Shown piece after piece: positions 1 to 8,201 of a DNA stretch of 64,000 nucleotides (its first letter is position 1; each line of letters begins with the position of its first letter). A model generated the notes under the pieces. The model was not told the origin of the DNA, made no database searches, and saw only the letters and a list, made by a program, of their open reading frames with translations. The translations under genes and the position numbers were made by a program. The DNA lies in assembly GCA_041394705.1 (NCBI GenBank), contig JAWKHS010000003.1:558001-622000 (forward strand). The letters run 5' to 3'. The stretch comes from Vicinamibacterales bacterium. GTDB lineage: Bacteria; Acidobacteriota; Vicinamibacteria; Vicinamibacterales; UBA2999.

Positions 1-1170
1 TGTCGGGCTTGTCATCGCGTGGACGGCCGTGGGGGTACGATCCGTCCCGACGGCGGTGGCATGGAAGGACCGGATCTGACCCGCGTGGGCCTGACCGGCT
101 ACCGTGTCGACTGGCACGACGCCCATGTCACCCGCGCCGCCGCCGCCGATACGGCCGCCCCCTGGCTGACGTCGTGGCGCGCCGTGTCCGAGACCGACCG
201 TGCCGAGGTGGAGCGCTTCCTCGCCACGCGGGTGGCGATGCCGTCGGTCGTCGCCGCCAAGTCGACGTTCTTCGCCTCCGGGTGCCTCGGCTGCCACAAG
301 GTGAGCGGCGTAGGTGGCGACGACGGTCCCGACCTGACGCGGGCGGGGGAGAAGGACCCGGGGCGCGCCGACTTCGCGGCCGTCGCCGGCGACCGCACGC
401 TCGACAACTGGTTCGATCAGCACGCCCGTACGCCCGCCTCGGTCGTCGTCGGTTCGCAGATGCCGGCGCTGCGGCTGACCGACCGCGAAGTTGATGACCT
501 GACACTCTTCACGTTGTCGCTGCGCCGGCGCGACGTGCCAGGCAGTTATCTGCCACGCGACCGCATGCGGGTGTCGCGGTTCGCCGAACGGGAGTTCGCC
601 TCGGATGGCGCCACGGTGTTCGGGGCCTTCTGTGCCGGTTGCCATGGCCGCGATGGCCTCGGCCTTCGGGCCGCCGGCGTGGCCACGTTTCCGTCGGTGG
701 CCAATCCCGACTTCCTGGCCGTGGCCCCGGACGCCCTGCTGAGCGAGACCATCCGTCGCGGCCGGCCCGGCCGGCGCATGCGGGCATGGAGCGACGACAC
801 CGGCGTGCGTGCGGCGGACATCCCCGCCATCGTCGCCTACCTCCGCGCGTCCGCCGGCACGCCGGCGCCGATTGACTCGAAACCCGCGCGCTGGGTGCAG
901 GGCGACCCGGCAGAAGGCGGGCGGCTCTTCGAACGCACCTGCGCCGGATGCCATGGCCCGAAGGGCGAGGGGCTCGATGCGCCGGCGCTCAACAACCCGG
1001 TGCTGCTGGCGGCGGCCACCGACACGTTCTTCGTCGAGACCATCGCGCGCGGGCGCCGCGGCACGGGCATGGTCGGGTTCGCCGAATCCTCACCGGTCCA
1101 TCCAACGCTCACACGGGCTGACATCGCGTCCATCGTGTCATTCATCCGAACCTGGGGAGTGCAGCCATGA
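1..1170 (+). CDS. Multiheme c-type cytochrome, 5' end outside window
   Basis: The reading frame is open from the first base, and bases 1-15 encode CRACH, so at least one haem site and the true start lie at or before the window edge. Three more CxxCH motifs follow (CLGCH near base 283, CAGCH near 631, CAGCH near 940), each opening a GPDLT- or G-GL-type mono-haem cytochrome c domain. The protein therefore looks like tandem class I / cbb3-type cytochrome c domains carrying at least four haems, most likely periplasmic. Its stop overlaps the start of the molybdoenzyme alpha gene by four bases (ATGA), so translation is probably coupled. Inference: it is the electron acceptor or donor of that enzyme. 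The signal peptide cannot be seen. Confidence 0.88.
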   Translation, partial: CRACHRVDGRGGTIRPDGGGMEGPDLTRVGLTGYRVDWHDAHVTRAAAADTAAPWLTSWRAVSETDRAEVERFLATRVAMPSVVAAKSTFFASGCLGCHKVSGVGGDDGPDLTRAGEKDPGRADFAAVAGDRTLDNWFDQHARTPASVVVGSQMPALRLTDREVDDLTLFTLSLRRRDVPGSYLPRDRMRVSRFAEREFASDGATVFGAFCAGCHGRDGLGLRAAGVATFPSVANPDFLAVAPDALLSETIRRGRPGRRMRAWSDDTGVRAADIPAIVAYLRASAGTPAPIDSKPARWVQGDPAEGGRLFERTCAGCHGPKGEGLDAPALNNPVLLAAATDTFFVETIARGRRGTGMVGFAESSPVHPTLTRADIASIVSFIRTWGVQP

Positions 1171-4100
1171 CGTACCCATCCCGCCGCGAGTTCCTCGACC
1201 TGGTGACGGCGGCCGGTCTCGGCGGCTTCGCGCTGTCGGCCGAACGGGCCTGGGGGCTGCAGGCCCCGTCGAATCCGCTGGCCGCGTATCCGAACCGCGG
1301 CTGGGAACAGACCTACCGCGATCTGTTCGCCTATGACTCGAAGTACACGTTCACTTGCGCGCCGAACGACACGCACAACTGCATCCTGAACGCGTATGTT
1401 CGCCAGGGCGTCGTGACCCGCATCGGTCCGTCCATGCGGTACGGCGAAGCTACCGACCTGGCCGGCAACGGGACGACTCACCGGTGGGACCCGCGCGTAT
1501 GCCAGAAGGGCCTGGCCCTGACGCGGCGCTTCTACGGCGACCGGCGAGTCAGCCAGACGATGGTGCGGGCCGGCTTCAAACGCTGGGTCGAGGCGGGTTT
1601 TCCGCGGGGTGACGACGGCCGGGCCCCGGCCGAGTACTTCCAGCGGGCGCGTGACGAATGGGTGCGACTGTCACATGACGAGGCGGCGACTCTGGTCGCC
1701 AAGGCGCTCACCAACATCGCCGAGACCTACTCGGGTGAGGCCGGCATGGCACGCCTGCGCGCCCAGCACTACGACGAAGAGACGATCAAGGCGACGCAGG
1801 GTGCGGGGATCCAGACCATCAAGCTGCGCGGCGGCATGCCGTTGCTCGGCATCACCCGCGTGTTCGGCATGTACCGGATGGCCAATACGCTGGCGCTACT
1901 CGACGCGCACGTCCGGAAGGTGGGCCCCGACCGCGCGCTCGGCTCGCGGGGCTTCGACAACTACTCGTGGCACACCGACCTGCCACCCGGCCACCCGATG
2001 GTGACCGGCCAGCAGACCGTTGAGTTCGACTTGAACGCCGTCGAGCATGCGAAGACCGTCGTCGTCTGGGGCATGAACTGGATCTCGACCAAGATGCCCG
2101 ACGCGCACTGGCTGACCGAAGCCCGCCTCAAGGGCACAAGAATCGTCGTCATCGCGTGTGAGTATTCGTCCACCGCCAGCAAGGCCGACCAGGTGGTCGT
2201 CGTGCGGCCGGGCACGACCTCGGCGCTGGCGCTCGGCTTCTCGCACGTCATCCTGCGCGACCGGCTCTACGACGTCGACTACGTGAAGCGGTGGACCGAT
2301 CTGCCGGTGCTCGTGCGCACCGATACGCTCAAGTGCCTGCGCGCGAAGGAGGTCTTCGGCGGGGAACTGGCCACCCTGACATCGGCCGATCTGCGCAAGG
2401 CCGGCGACCGTGAGCCGGCTGCTGCACAGCAGCGCCGTCAGACGGTGACGGCCGAGATGCGGGCCGAGTGGGGCGACTACGTGTGGTGGGACCGCGTGGG
2501 CCAACAGCCGCGGCGTCTTACCCGTGACGAGGTGGGGCAGCGGTCGACGGTGGGCGATCCGCAACTCGAAGGCAGCGTGAACGTCCGCCTGGCCGACGGG
2601 ACGACCGTGCGCTGTCGGCCAACCTTCGATCTCGTCAGGGAATACGCCGCGCACTTCGATCCGAAGACGACCGAAGAAATCACGTGGGCGCCGGCCGCCG
2701 CCGTCGAGCAACTGGCCCGCGAATTCGCGAAGCAGCCGGGCACGACGCTCTTCGCGCTCGGCATGGGCCCGAACCAGTTCTTCAACAGCGACAACAAGGA
2801 CCGCGACGTCTTCCTGCTGGCCGCCCTGACCGGCAACGTCGGAAAAATCGGCGGTAACGTCGGCTCCTACGCCGGCAACTACCGGACGGCTCTCTTCAAC
2901 GGCTGTCCGCAGTACATCAACGAGAACCCCTTCGACATCGAGCTCGACCCGGCGAAGCCGGCGCGGCCGCGCCAGTACTGGAAGGCCGAATCGGCCCACT
3001 TCTACAACCACGAAGATCACCCCCTGCGCGTCGGCAACCGGCTGCTGACGGGCTCCACACACATGCCGACGCCGACGAAGGTGATGTGGTTCGCCAACGC
3101 CAACTCGATTCTCGGCAACGTGAAATGGCACTACAACACCGTCGTGAATGCCCTGCCGCGGATGGAGATGATTGCGGTGCATGAGTGGTGGTGGAGCGGG
3201 TCGTGTGAGTGGGCCGATGTGGTGTTCGGTGTCGACTCGTGGGCCGAGCTGAAACATCCGGACATGACTGCCTCGGTCACCAACCCGTTCCTCATCGTGT
3301 TCCCGAAGACGCCGATCCCGCGCATCTTCAACACGATGGGTGACATCGAGGTGCAGGCCCTGGTGGCCTCCAAGCTGGCAACCTCGACCGGCGACCAGCG
3401 GTTCAACGACATGTGGAAGTTCGTGCGCGAGTTCCGCGCCGACGTCTACCTGCAGCGCATCCTCGACCATTCGACCAACACGAAGGGGTACCGGTTTACC
3501 GAACTGGAAGCGAAGGCCCGCGAGGGCGTGCCGGCGCTCATGAACTCCCGCACCACGCCGAAGATTGTCGGCTACGACCAGTTGGCCGACTCGACACCCT
3601 GGTACACCAAGACGGGCCGTCTTGAGTTCTACCGCGAGGAAGACGAGTTCATCGAGGCCGGAGAAAACCTGCCCGTGCACCGCGAACCCATCGACTCGAC
3701 GTTCCACGAGCCCAATGTCATCGTGGCGCCGAAACACGAGGCGATCAGGCCGAAAGGCCCCGAAGACTACGGCGTGGCCCGCACCGACCTATCGTGCGAG
3801 GTGCGCTGCGGCCGCAACGTCGTGCTCACCTGGGCCGAGGCCAAGAAGACGCAGCATCCGCTCACGAAGCAGGGCTTCAAGTTCGTGTTCCACACGCCGA
3901 AGTACCGCCACGGATCGCACACCACTCCGATCGACACCGACATGAACGCGATGCTCTTCGGGCCGTTCGGCGACATCTACCGGCGTGACAAGCGCAGTCC
4001 GTTCGTGACCGAGGGCTACGTTGACATCAACCCGAACGACGCGAAGGAACTCGGCGTGCAGGATGGCGACTACGTCTGGATCGATCCTGACCCGGAAGAC

Positions 4101-4604
4101 CGCCCATTCCGCGGCTGGCAGAAGAATGCGAAGGACATGGAGTTCGCCCGCCTGATCTGCCGCGCCCGCTATTACCCAGGCACGCCCCGGGGCGTGACGC
4201 GCATGTGGTTCAACATGTACGGCGCGACGCCGGGGTCGGTCGAGGGGGCGAAGTCGCGGGCCGACGGCCTTGCGAAGAATCCCCGGACGAAGTTCCAGGC
4301 GATGTTCCGCTCAGGGTCGCACCAGTCGGCGACGCGCGGCTGGCTCAAGCCCACCTGGATGACCGATTCGCTGGTGCGCAAGGAGATGTTCGGCCAGGGG
4401 ATCGGCAAGGGCTTCCTGCCCGACGTGCACTGTCCGACCGGTGCGCCGCGCGAGGCGTTCGTGAAGATCTCGCGCGCCGAACCTGGCGGCATCGGCCAGC
4501 AGGGCGTGTGGCGGCCCGTGGCCCTCGGCATCAGGCCGCATAACGAGTCGGACGCGATGAAGCGTTACCTGGCCGGAGACTACTACTCCGGCAACAAGGA
4601 GTAG
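1167..4604 (+). CDS. Molybdopterin oxidoreductase alpha subunit, type II DMSO reductase family (NxrA/pNarG-like)
   Basis: Protein of 1,145 residues with an N-terminal twin-arginine leader (SRREFLDL, residues 5-12), so it is predicted to be exported folded to the periplasm with the beta subunit. Residues 264-282 hold the GFDNYSWHTDLPPGHPMVTG signature of the family; Asp271 aligns with the Asp that ligates Mo in NarG. The N-terminal FS0 cluster site is C64-x3-D68-x3-C72 with C112, so an Asp stands where the usual second Cys is. Length and motifs fit the clade of Nitrospira-type nitrite oxidoreductase and archaeal-type periplasmic nitrate reductases better than the roughly 900-residue chlorate, selenate, ethylbenzene and DMS enzymes. 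Substrate (nitrite oxidation, nitrate or other oxyanion reduction) cannot be decided from sequence alone. First catalytic gene of a cytochrome-alpha-beta-gamma-delta operon. Confidence 0.88.
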   Translation: MTYPSRREFLDLVTAAGLGGFALSAERAWGLQAPSNPLAAYPNRGWEQTYRDLFAYDSKYTFTCAPNDTHNCILNAYVRQGVVTRIGPSMRYGEATDLAGNGTTHRWDPRVCQKGLALTRRFYGDRRVSQTMVRAGFKRWVEAGFPRGDDGRAPAEYFQRARDEWVRLSHDEAATLVAKALTNIAETYSGEAGMARLRAQHYDEETIKATQGAGIQTIKLRGGMPLLGITRVFGMYRMANTLALLDAHVRKVGPDRALGSRGFDNYSWHTDLPPGHPMVTGQQTVEFDLNAVEHAKTVVVWGMNWISTKMPDAHWLTEARLKGTRIVVIACEYSSTASKADQVVVVRPGTTSALALGFSHVILRDRLYDVDYVKRWTDLPVLVRTDTLKCLRAKEVFGGELATLTSADLRKAGDREPAAAQQRRQTVTAEMRAEWGDYVWWDRVGQQPRRLTRDEVGQRSTVGDPQLEGSVNVRLADGTTVRCRPTFDLVREYAAHFDPKTTEEITWAPAAAVEQLAREFAKQPGTTLFALGMGPNQFFNSDNKDRDVFLLAALTGNVGKIGGNVGSYAGNYRTALFNGCPQYINENPFDIELDPAKPARPRQYWKAESAHFYNHEDHPLRVGNRLLTGSTHMPTPTKVMWFANANSILGNVKWHYNTVVNALPRMEMIAVHEWWWSGSCEWADVVFGVDSWAELKHPDMTASVTNPFLIVFPKTPIPRIFNTMGDIEVQALVASKLATSTGDQRFNDMWKFVREFRADVYLQRILDHSTNTKGYRFTELEAKAREGVPALMNSRTTPKIVGYDQLADSTPWYTKTGRLEFYREEDEFIEAGENLPVHREPIDSTFHEPNVIVAPKHEAIRPKGPEDYGVARTDLSCEVRCGRNVVLTWAEAKKTQHPLTKQGFKFVFHTPKYRHGSHTTPIDTDMNAMLFGPFGDIYRRDKRSPFVTEGYVDINPNDAKELGVQDGDYVWIDPDPEDRPFRGWQKNAKDMEFARLICRARYYPGTPRGVTRMWFNMYGATPGSVEGAKSRADGLAKNPRTKFQAMFRSGSHQSATRGWLKPTWMTDSLVRKEMFGQGIGKGFLPDVHCPTGAPREAFVKISRAEPGGIGQQGVWRPVALGIRPHNESDAMKRYLAGDYYSGNKE

Positions 4605-4607
4605 GTC

Positions 4608-5735
4608 ATGGCCCGTGTCTACAACTGGCAACTCGGCAGGGAAATGTCCTACTGGTATCCGGAGAGCCGTCCCACGAAGCAGTTCGCGGCGGTCTTCGAC
4701 ACCAATAAGTGCATCGCGTGTCAGACCTGCACGCTGGCCTGCAAGACCACCTGGACCTCCGGCAAGGGCCAGGAGTACATGCTCTGGAACAACGTCGAGA
4801 CCAAACCGTACGGCTCGTACCCGATGGCCTGGGACCTCAAGCTGCTCGACATGCTCGAAGCGGGGAGCTGGAACGGGTCGACCTACACGGGGCAGACGAT
4901 CTTCGAGTCGGCCAAGGCCGGCGAACGCGTGTTGTCGTGGCGTCCCGAGGGTGAGGACTACGCCTATCCGAACGTCGGCGAGGATGACTGCGCCGGCGCC
5001 GTGGATGCCGGCATGAGTCTGTCGATGCCGCATATGGCGTGGTTCTACTACCTGGCGCGCATCTGCAATCACTGCACGTACCCCGCCTGCCTGGCGTCGT
5101 GCCCGCGCGGGTCGATCTACAAGCGCCCTGAAGACGGCATCGTGCTGGTCGACCAGGGCCGTTGCCGCGGGTATCAGGAGTGTGTGAAGGGCTGTCCGTA
5201 CAAGAAGGTGTTCTTCAACCCGATGACGGGCACCTCCGAGAAGTGCATCGCCTGTTATCCGAAGATGGAGGTCGGTCTGCAGCCGCAGTGTTTCGTCAAC
5301 TGCATCGGCAAGATCCGCATGGCCGGCTACATCTCGAAGCCCGAGCAGGCGCGGCCCGACAACCCGATCGACTATCTGGTGCACCTGCGCAAGGTTGCGT
5401 TGCCGCTGTACCCGCAGTACGGGCTGGAGCCCAACGTCTATTACATCCCGCCCATCCACGTGCCGCCGAAGTTCCTCCGGCAGATGTTCGGACCCGGCGT
5501 CGATGCGGCGATTGCCGCCTACAGGAACGCGGCCAACGACCCGGAGCTGGCCGGCTTGCTCAGCCTGTTCGGCGCCACTGAATCGGTGATGACCCGCTGG
5601 GTACGCCGCGGCGAAGAGGTGGCCGGGGTCGACGACCACGGCACGACGCTCGTGCGTGTGCCGATGCGTGAGCCGGTCCACGTGCGCGCCGGCTTCGACA
5701 AGGTCTACCAGATCATGCGCTCCAATTGCCCGTAG
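4608..5735 (+). CDS. Fe-S electron-transfer beta subunit (NxrB/NarH-like)
   Basis: Protein of 375 residues starting three bases after the alpha stop, with AGGAG just before it. Cys groups appear at C35/C38/C41/C45, C153/C156/C161/C165, C186/C192/C196 and C213/C216/C228/C232. The third group reads CRGYQECVKGC, with Tyr189 where a fourth Cys would sit, as expected for the [3Fe-4S] site of the family; the others should be [4Fe-4S] clusters. The stretch around residues 59-75 (LWNNVETKPYGSYPMAWD) and the ending YPQYGLEPNVYYIPP are typical of NxrB and related type II beta subunits. There is no leader, consistent with export together with the Tat-tagged alpha subunit. It should pass electrons between the Mo site and the haem-b gamma subunit. 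Confidence 0.9.
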   Translation: MARVYNWQLGREMSYWYPESRPTKQFAAVFDTNKCIACQTCTLACKTTWTSGKGQEYMLWNNVETKPYGSYPMAWDLKLLDMLEAGSWNGSTYTGQTIFESAKAGERVLSWRPEGEDYAYPNVGEDDCAGAVDAGMSLSMPHMAWFYYLARICNHCTYPACLASCPRGSIYKRPEDGIVLVDQGRCRGYQECVKGCPYKKVFFNPMTGTSEKCIACYPKMEVGLQPQCFVNCIGKIRMAGYISKPEQARPDNPIDYLVHLRKVALPLYPQYGLEPNVYYIPPIHVPPKFLRQMFGPGVDAAIAAYRNAANDPELAGLLSLFGATESVMTRWVRRGEEVAGVDDHGTTLVRVPMREPVHVRAGFDKVYQIMRSNCP

Positions 5736-5745
5736 GAGATCCGTC

Positions 5746-6594
5746 ATGCGAAGGCATCTCGTGGTTCTCGTCGCCGTCGCACTCGTGGCGGCCTGCCAGC
5801 GTGGCCCGGAGACGACTCCGGACGTCGTCGCTGTTCTGGCGTCCGCCATTCCGGATCGGCCTGACGATCCGGCCTGGAACTCGGCACCGGAGCATGTCGC
5901 GAAACTGCTGCTCCAGGACCTCGTCGAGCCCCGACTCATGTCGGCCTCGACGCCTGACGTGCGCGTCCGGGCCATTGCCGGCCCGACCGAGATAGCTTTC
6001 CGCCTCGAGTGGACCGACGCGTCGAAGGACGACCTGCCCGGCAACGGCCGTTTCGTCGATGCGTGCGCCGTGCAGGTGCCGCAGAAGGCGGATCCGAACG
6101 CGCCGGACCCCCAGATGGGCCAGGCCGGCAAGGGCGTGCAGATCGCCTACTGGCGCGCCGACTGGCAGGCCACCGTCGACGGGCGTGGTACTGCGATCCA
6201 GGATCTCTATCCCAACGCGACCGTCGACCACTATCCGTTCGAGGCGGCGTCGCTTGAGAAGGGGTCGGACGCGCAGCGCCAGATGGCCTCGCGGTACGCC
6301 CCGGCGGAAGGGGCCGGCAACCTGCGCGGCGGGCCTCGCACCTCTCCGGTCGAGGATCTCGTGGCTGAAGGGCCCGGGTCGCTTGCCCCGGCCGGCGGGT
6401 CGTCGGCGCGCGGTCGGGGCGTGCGGACGAGGTCGGGCTGGTCGGTGGTCATCGTGCGGCCACTTCCAGACGGTCTGACGCCGACGAGCCGCACGCAGTT
6501 CGCCGTGGCGGTCTGGGAAGGCACGTCGCAGGAAGCCGGCGCCCGGAAGATGCGCAGCGGCTGGGTGGGCTTGTCGATGCGGGGGACATCATGA
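5746..6594 (+). CDS. Molybdoenzyme gamma subunit, lipoprotein, haem b type (EbdC/NxrC-like)
   Basis: A start at 5746 is chosen because a GGAGA lies directly upstream and the protein then begins MRRHLVVLVAVALVAAC, a classic lipoprotein signal peptide with lipobox LVAAC (Cys17). The 282-residue product contains the beta-rich region with DDPAWNSA, FRLEWTDASKDD and AYWRADWQ, typical of the ethylbenzene dehydrogenase gamma-like haem-binding fold. In that family one Met and one Lys bind haem b, but I cannot assign the pair with certainty. Ten bases separate it from the beta gene and it overlaps the chaperone gene by four bases. A lipid anchor would fix the complex to a membrane facing the periplasm and connect it with the upstream c-type cytochrome. 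A longer in-frame extension to 5656 overlaps the beta gene and is not supported. Confidence 0.82.
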   Translation: MRRHLVVLVAVALVAACQRGPETTPDVVAVLASAIPDRPDDPAWNSAPEHVAKLLLQDLVEPRLMSASTPDVRVRAIAGPTEIAFRLEWTDASKDDLPGNGRFVDACAVQVPQKADPNAPDPQMGQAGKGVQIAYWRADWQATVDGRGTAIQDLYPNATVDHYPFEAASLEKGSDAQRQMASRYAPAEGAGNLRGGPRTSPVEDLVAEGPGSLAPAGGSSARGRGVRTRSGWSVVIVRPLPDGLTPTSRTQFAVAVWEGTSQEAGARKMRSGWVGLSMRGTS

Positions 6595-7241
6595 CCACGG
6601 CGACAGCGACGCTCGATCCGGTAGTGGTGGACCTGCTGCGCGACGCTGCGGCCTGGCGGCTGCTCGGCCGGCTGTTCGAGTGCCCGTCATCGGCGTGGCG
6701 TGACGACATCGCCGCGCTCGACCGGGAGCTCACTGACGATCGGCTACATGCTGCGGTCACGGCGGCGCTCGACGAGTCGTCCGAAGGGCTGTACCACTCG
6801 GTGTTCGGCCCAGGCGGCCCGGCCCCGCCGCGCGAGGTGACCTACTACCAGTCGCTCGAACTCGGATCGGTGATGTCGTCGGTTACGGGCCACTACGGCG
6901 CCTTCGCCTACGCGCCGGCGCTTGGTGAACCGCCGGACCACATCGCCGTCGAGCTCGGGTTCCTCGCCTACCTCCGCACCAAGCAGGCGTTCGCGCTCCT
7001 GGCTGGTGACGCGGAGCGCGCCGCGCTCACGGCCGAGGCTGGAGACCGCTTCCGGCAGGAGCACGTCGCCACGATTGCCGGCCGCCTGGCGCCGTTGCTC
7101 GAGGCGGCGCCCGCTAGTTACATGGCCAGTGCCGGTCGCATCCTGTTGGCGCGCGCTGGTGCGCCGCGCGGGCCGAAGCAGCTGCCCGTCATCCAGCCAT
7201 TCGAAGACGAGGACGGCAGCGAGTTCTCTTGTCACGTGTGA
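6591..7241 (+). CDS. TorD/NarJ-family molybdoenzyme chaperone (delta)
   Basis: Protein of 216 residues overlapping the gamma gene by ATGA. All-helical composition and the segment HYGAFAYAPALGEPPDHIAVEL with the following LGFLAYL match the TorD/DmsD/NarJ signature (E-P-x-D-H-x-x-x-E-L-x-F). Such proteins bind the Tat leader and folding intermediate of the catalytic subunit, help cofactor insertion and delay export, and are not part of the mature enzyme. The position as the last gene of the alpha-beta-gamma set fits a dedicated chaperone for the alpha subunit. The carboxy end is acidic (FEDEDGSEF) and ends with CHV. Confidence 0.85.
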   Translation: MTTATATLDPVVVDLLRDAAAWRLLGRLFECPSSAWRDDIAALDRELTDDRLHAAVTAALDESSEGLYHSVFGPGGPAPPREVTYYQSLELGSVMSSVTGHYGAFAYAPALGEPPDHIAVELGFLAYLRTKQAFALLAGDAERAALTAEAGDRFRQEHVATIAGRLAPLLEAAPASYMASAGRILLARAGAPRGPKQLPVIQPFEDEDGSEFSCHV

Positions 7242-7243
7242 TC

Positions 7244-7834
7244 ATGCGCGGCCGCATCATCGTTGTCGGGGGGCACAGCCGCGGCGTAGGGAAGACAGCG
7301 CTGAGCGTTGCCCTCGTGAGGGCGCTCGCGCCGAGGGCGGTTGTGACCGTGAAGGTGTCCGCCCACCGTCACGGGGGCGGGCACTTCGCCATCGAGGAGG
7401 ATGCCGAGACGACGCTCGCCACCTCCACCGGGCGCTGCCTGGCCGCCGGAGCGGCGCGGGCCTTCCTCTGCCGCTGTCCGGACGGCCACCTGCACGAGGT
7501 CGCCGCGCTCGTGCGTGTGCTCTCGTCGGGCGGCTACGACGTGGTCGTCGAATCCAATCGCATGGCGCCGCTCGTCGCGGCCGACCTGACCCTGTTCGTC
7601 ACCTCGTCCGACACGCCGGACTGGAAGGCCTCGTCGGAGATGTGCCTGGCCCGCGCCGATGCGCTGGTGCTGGCGCCCGGCAGCGTGGTGTCACCACGCG
7701 TCCGAGGTGCTGTCGAGACGCACCGCACGGGGTTGATGCCGGTTCTCCACTTCGACCCGACGTGGTGTATTCCAGGACTGTCGCGCTGGGTCAGCTTCAT
7801 GACGGGCGATGGCTGGCTCCCGCGCCGCACCTGA
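7244..7834 (+). CDS. P-loop NTPase, MobB-like
   Basis: Protein of 196 residues from the ATG at 7244; TTG at 7229 and GTG at 7238 are alternative starts inside or beside the chaperone stop. The N-terminus is a beta strand followed by a Walker A loop GGHSRGVGKT, as in MobB/dethiobiotin-synthetase-like SIMIBI NTPases. A later strand reads DVVVESNRMAPLV, where the acidic residue and Asn are compatible with the second motif of the fold. In MobB this NTPase binds GTP and assists attachment of the guanine nucleotide to molybdopterin. Placement directly after a molybdoenzyme operon supports a cofactor-related or enzyme-specific maturation role. It is distant enough from standard MobB that the exact activity is uncertain. 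Confidence 0.6.
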   Translation: MRGRIIVVGGHSRGVGKTALSVALVRALAPRAVVTVKVSAHRHGGGHFAIEEDAETTLATSTGRCLAAGAARAFLCRCPDGHLHEVAALVRVLSSGGYDVVVESNRMAPLVAADLTLFVTSSDTPDWKASSEMCLARADALVLAPGSVVSPRVRGAVETHRTGLMPVLHFDPTWCIPGLSRWVSFMTGDGWLPRRT

Positions 7835-7863
7835 CGTCCACACAGCCGCACGGGTAGGCCGGT

Positions 7864-8190
7864 ATGACCGCCGTCATGGCCGACGGCGCCGCCGGCGCCA
7901 GGATCGGCAGCACGCAGGAGCCTGGTGAGGCCGTCCACATTGCCGGTGTGCTGGTGCGCGTAGCACCGGGGCCCGTGGGGTCAGAGACCAGCTGGCGCAA
8001 CAGGCCGGCGTCGAGACCCACATCGCCGACCCGGTCAGCGGCCAGCTCGTGGTGACCATCGACGCGCCGACGCTCGAGGCGGTGCGCGCCGATCCACGAA
8101 GACATCGGACGGCTGCTCCGGGCGTGGTACGGCGCATCTTGCTTCATGCTACATCGCCGACCCCGGCGCGGTCGGGACTGGCACGCGGCA
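7864..8190 (+). pseudogene. napD: napD-like chaperone gene, multiply frameshifted
   Basis: No single frame covers this stretch, but pieces in successive frames read as NapD: EAVHIAGVLVRVAPG (first frame from the ATG at 7864), then RDQLAQQAGVETHIADPVSG and LVVTIDAPTLEAVRA in a second frame, then IHEDIGRL, and finally ASCYIADP close to base 8160. The order and content match the small chaperone that binds the Tat leader of NapA. At least three indels are needed in about 250 bases; the first is explained by one missing G in a G run near 7970. Codons between the indels look intact, without scattered stops, so sequencing error is as likely as real decay. It sits immediately upstream of napA, as in many nap operons. 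Confidence 0.72.
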
Positions 8191-8201
8191 GGAGGAGCAT
8201 C

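Noticed and set aside
1896..3737. Long minus-strand open frame opposite the molybdoenzyme alpha gene
   Set aside because: It has no recognisable domain, is rich in Arg/His/Val as typical of GC-rich antisense frames, and lies opposite a clear gene.
5656..5745. Longer start for the gamma subunit
   Set aside because: It overlaps the beta gene and would put a Cys/Arg-rich stretch in front of an otherwise perfect lipoprotein signal.
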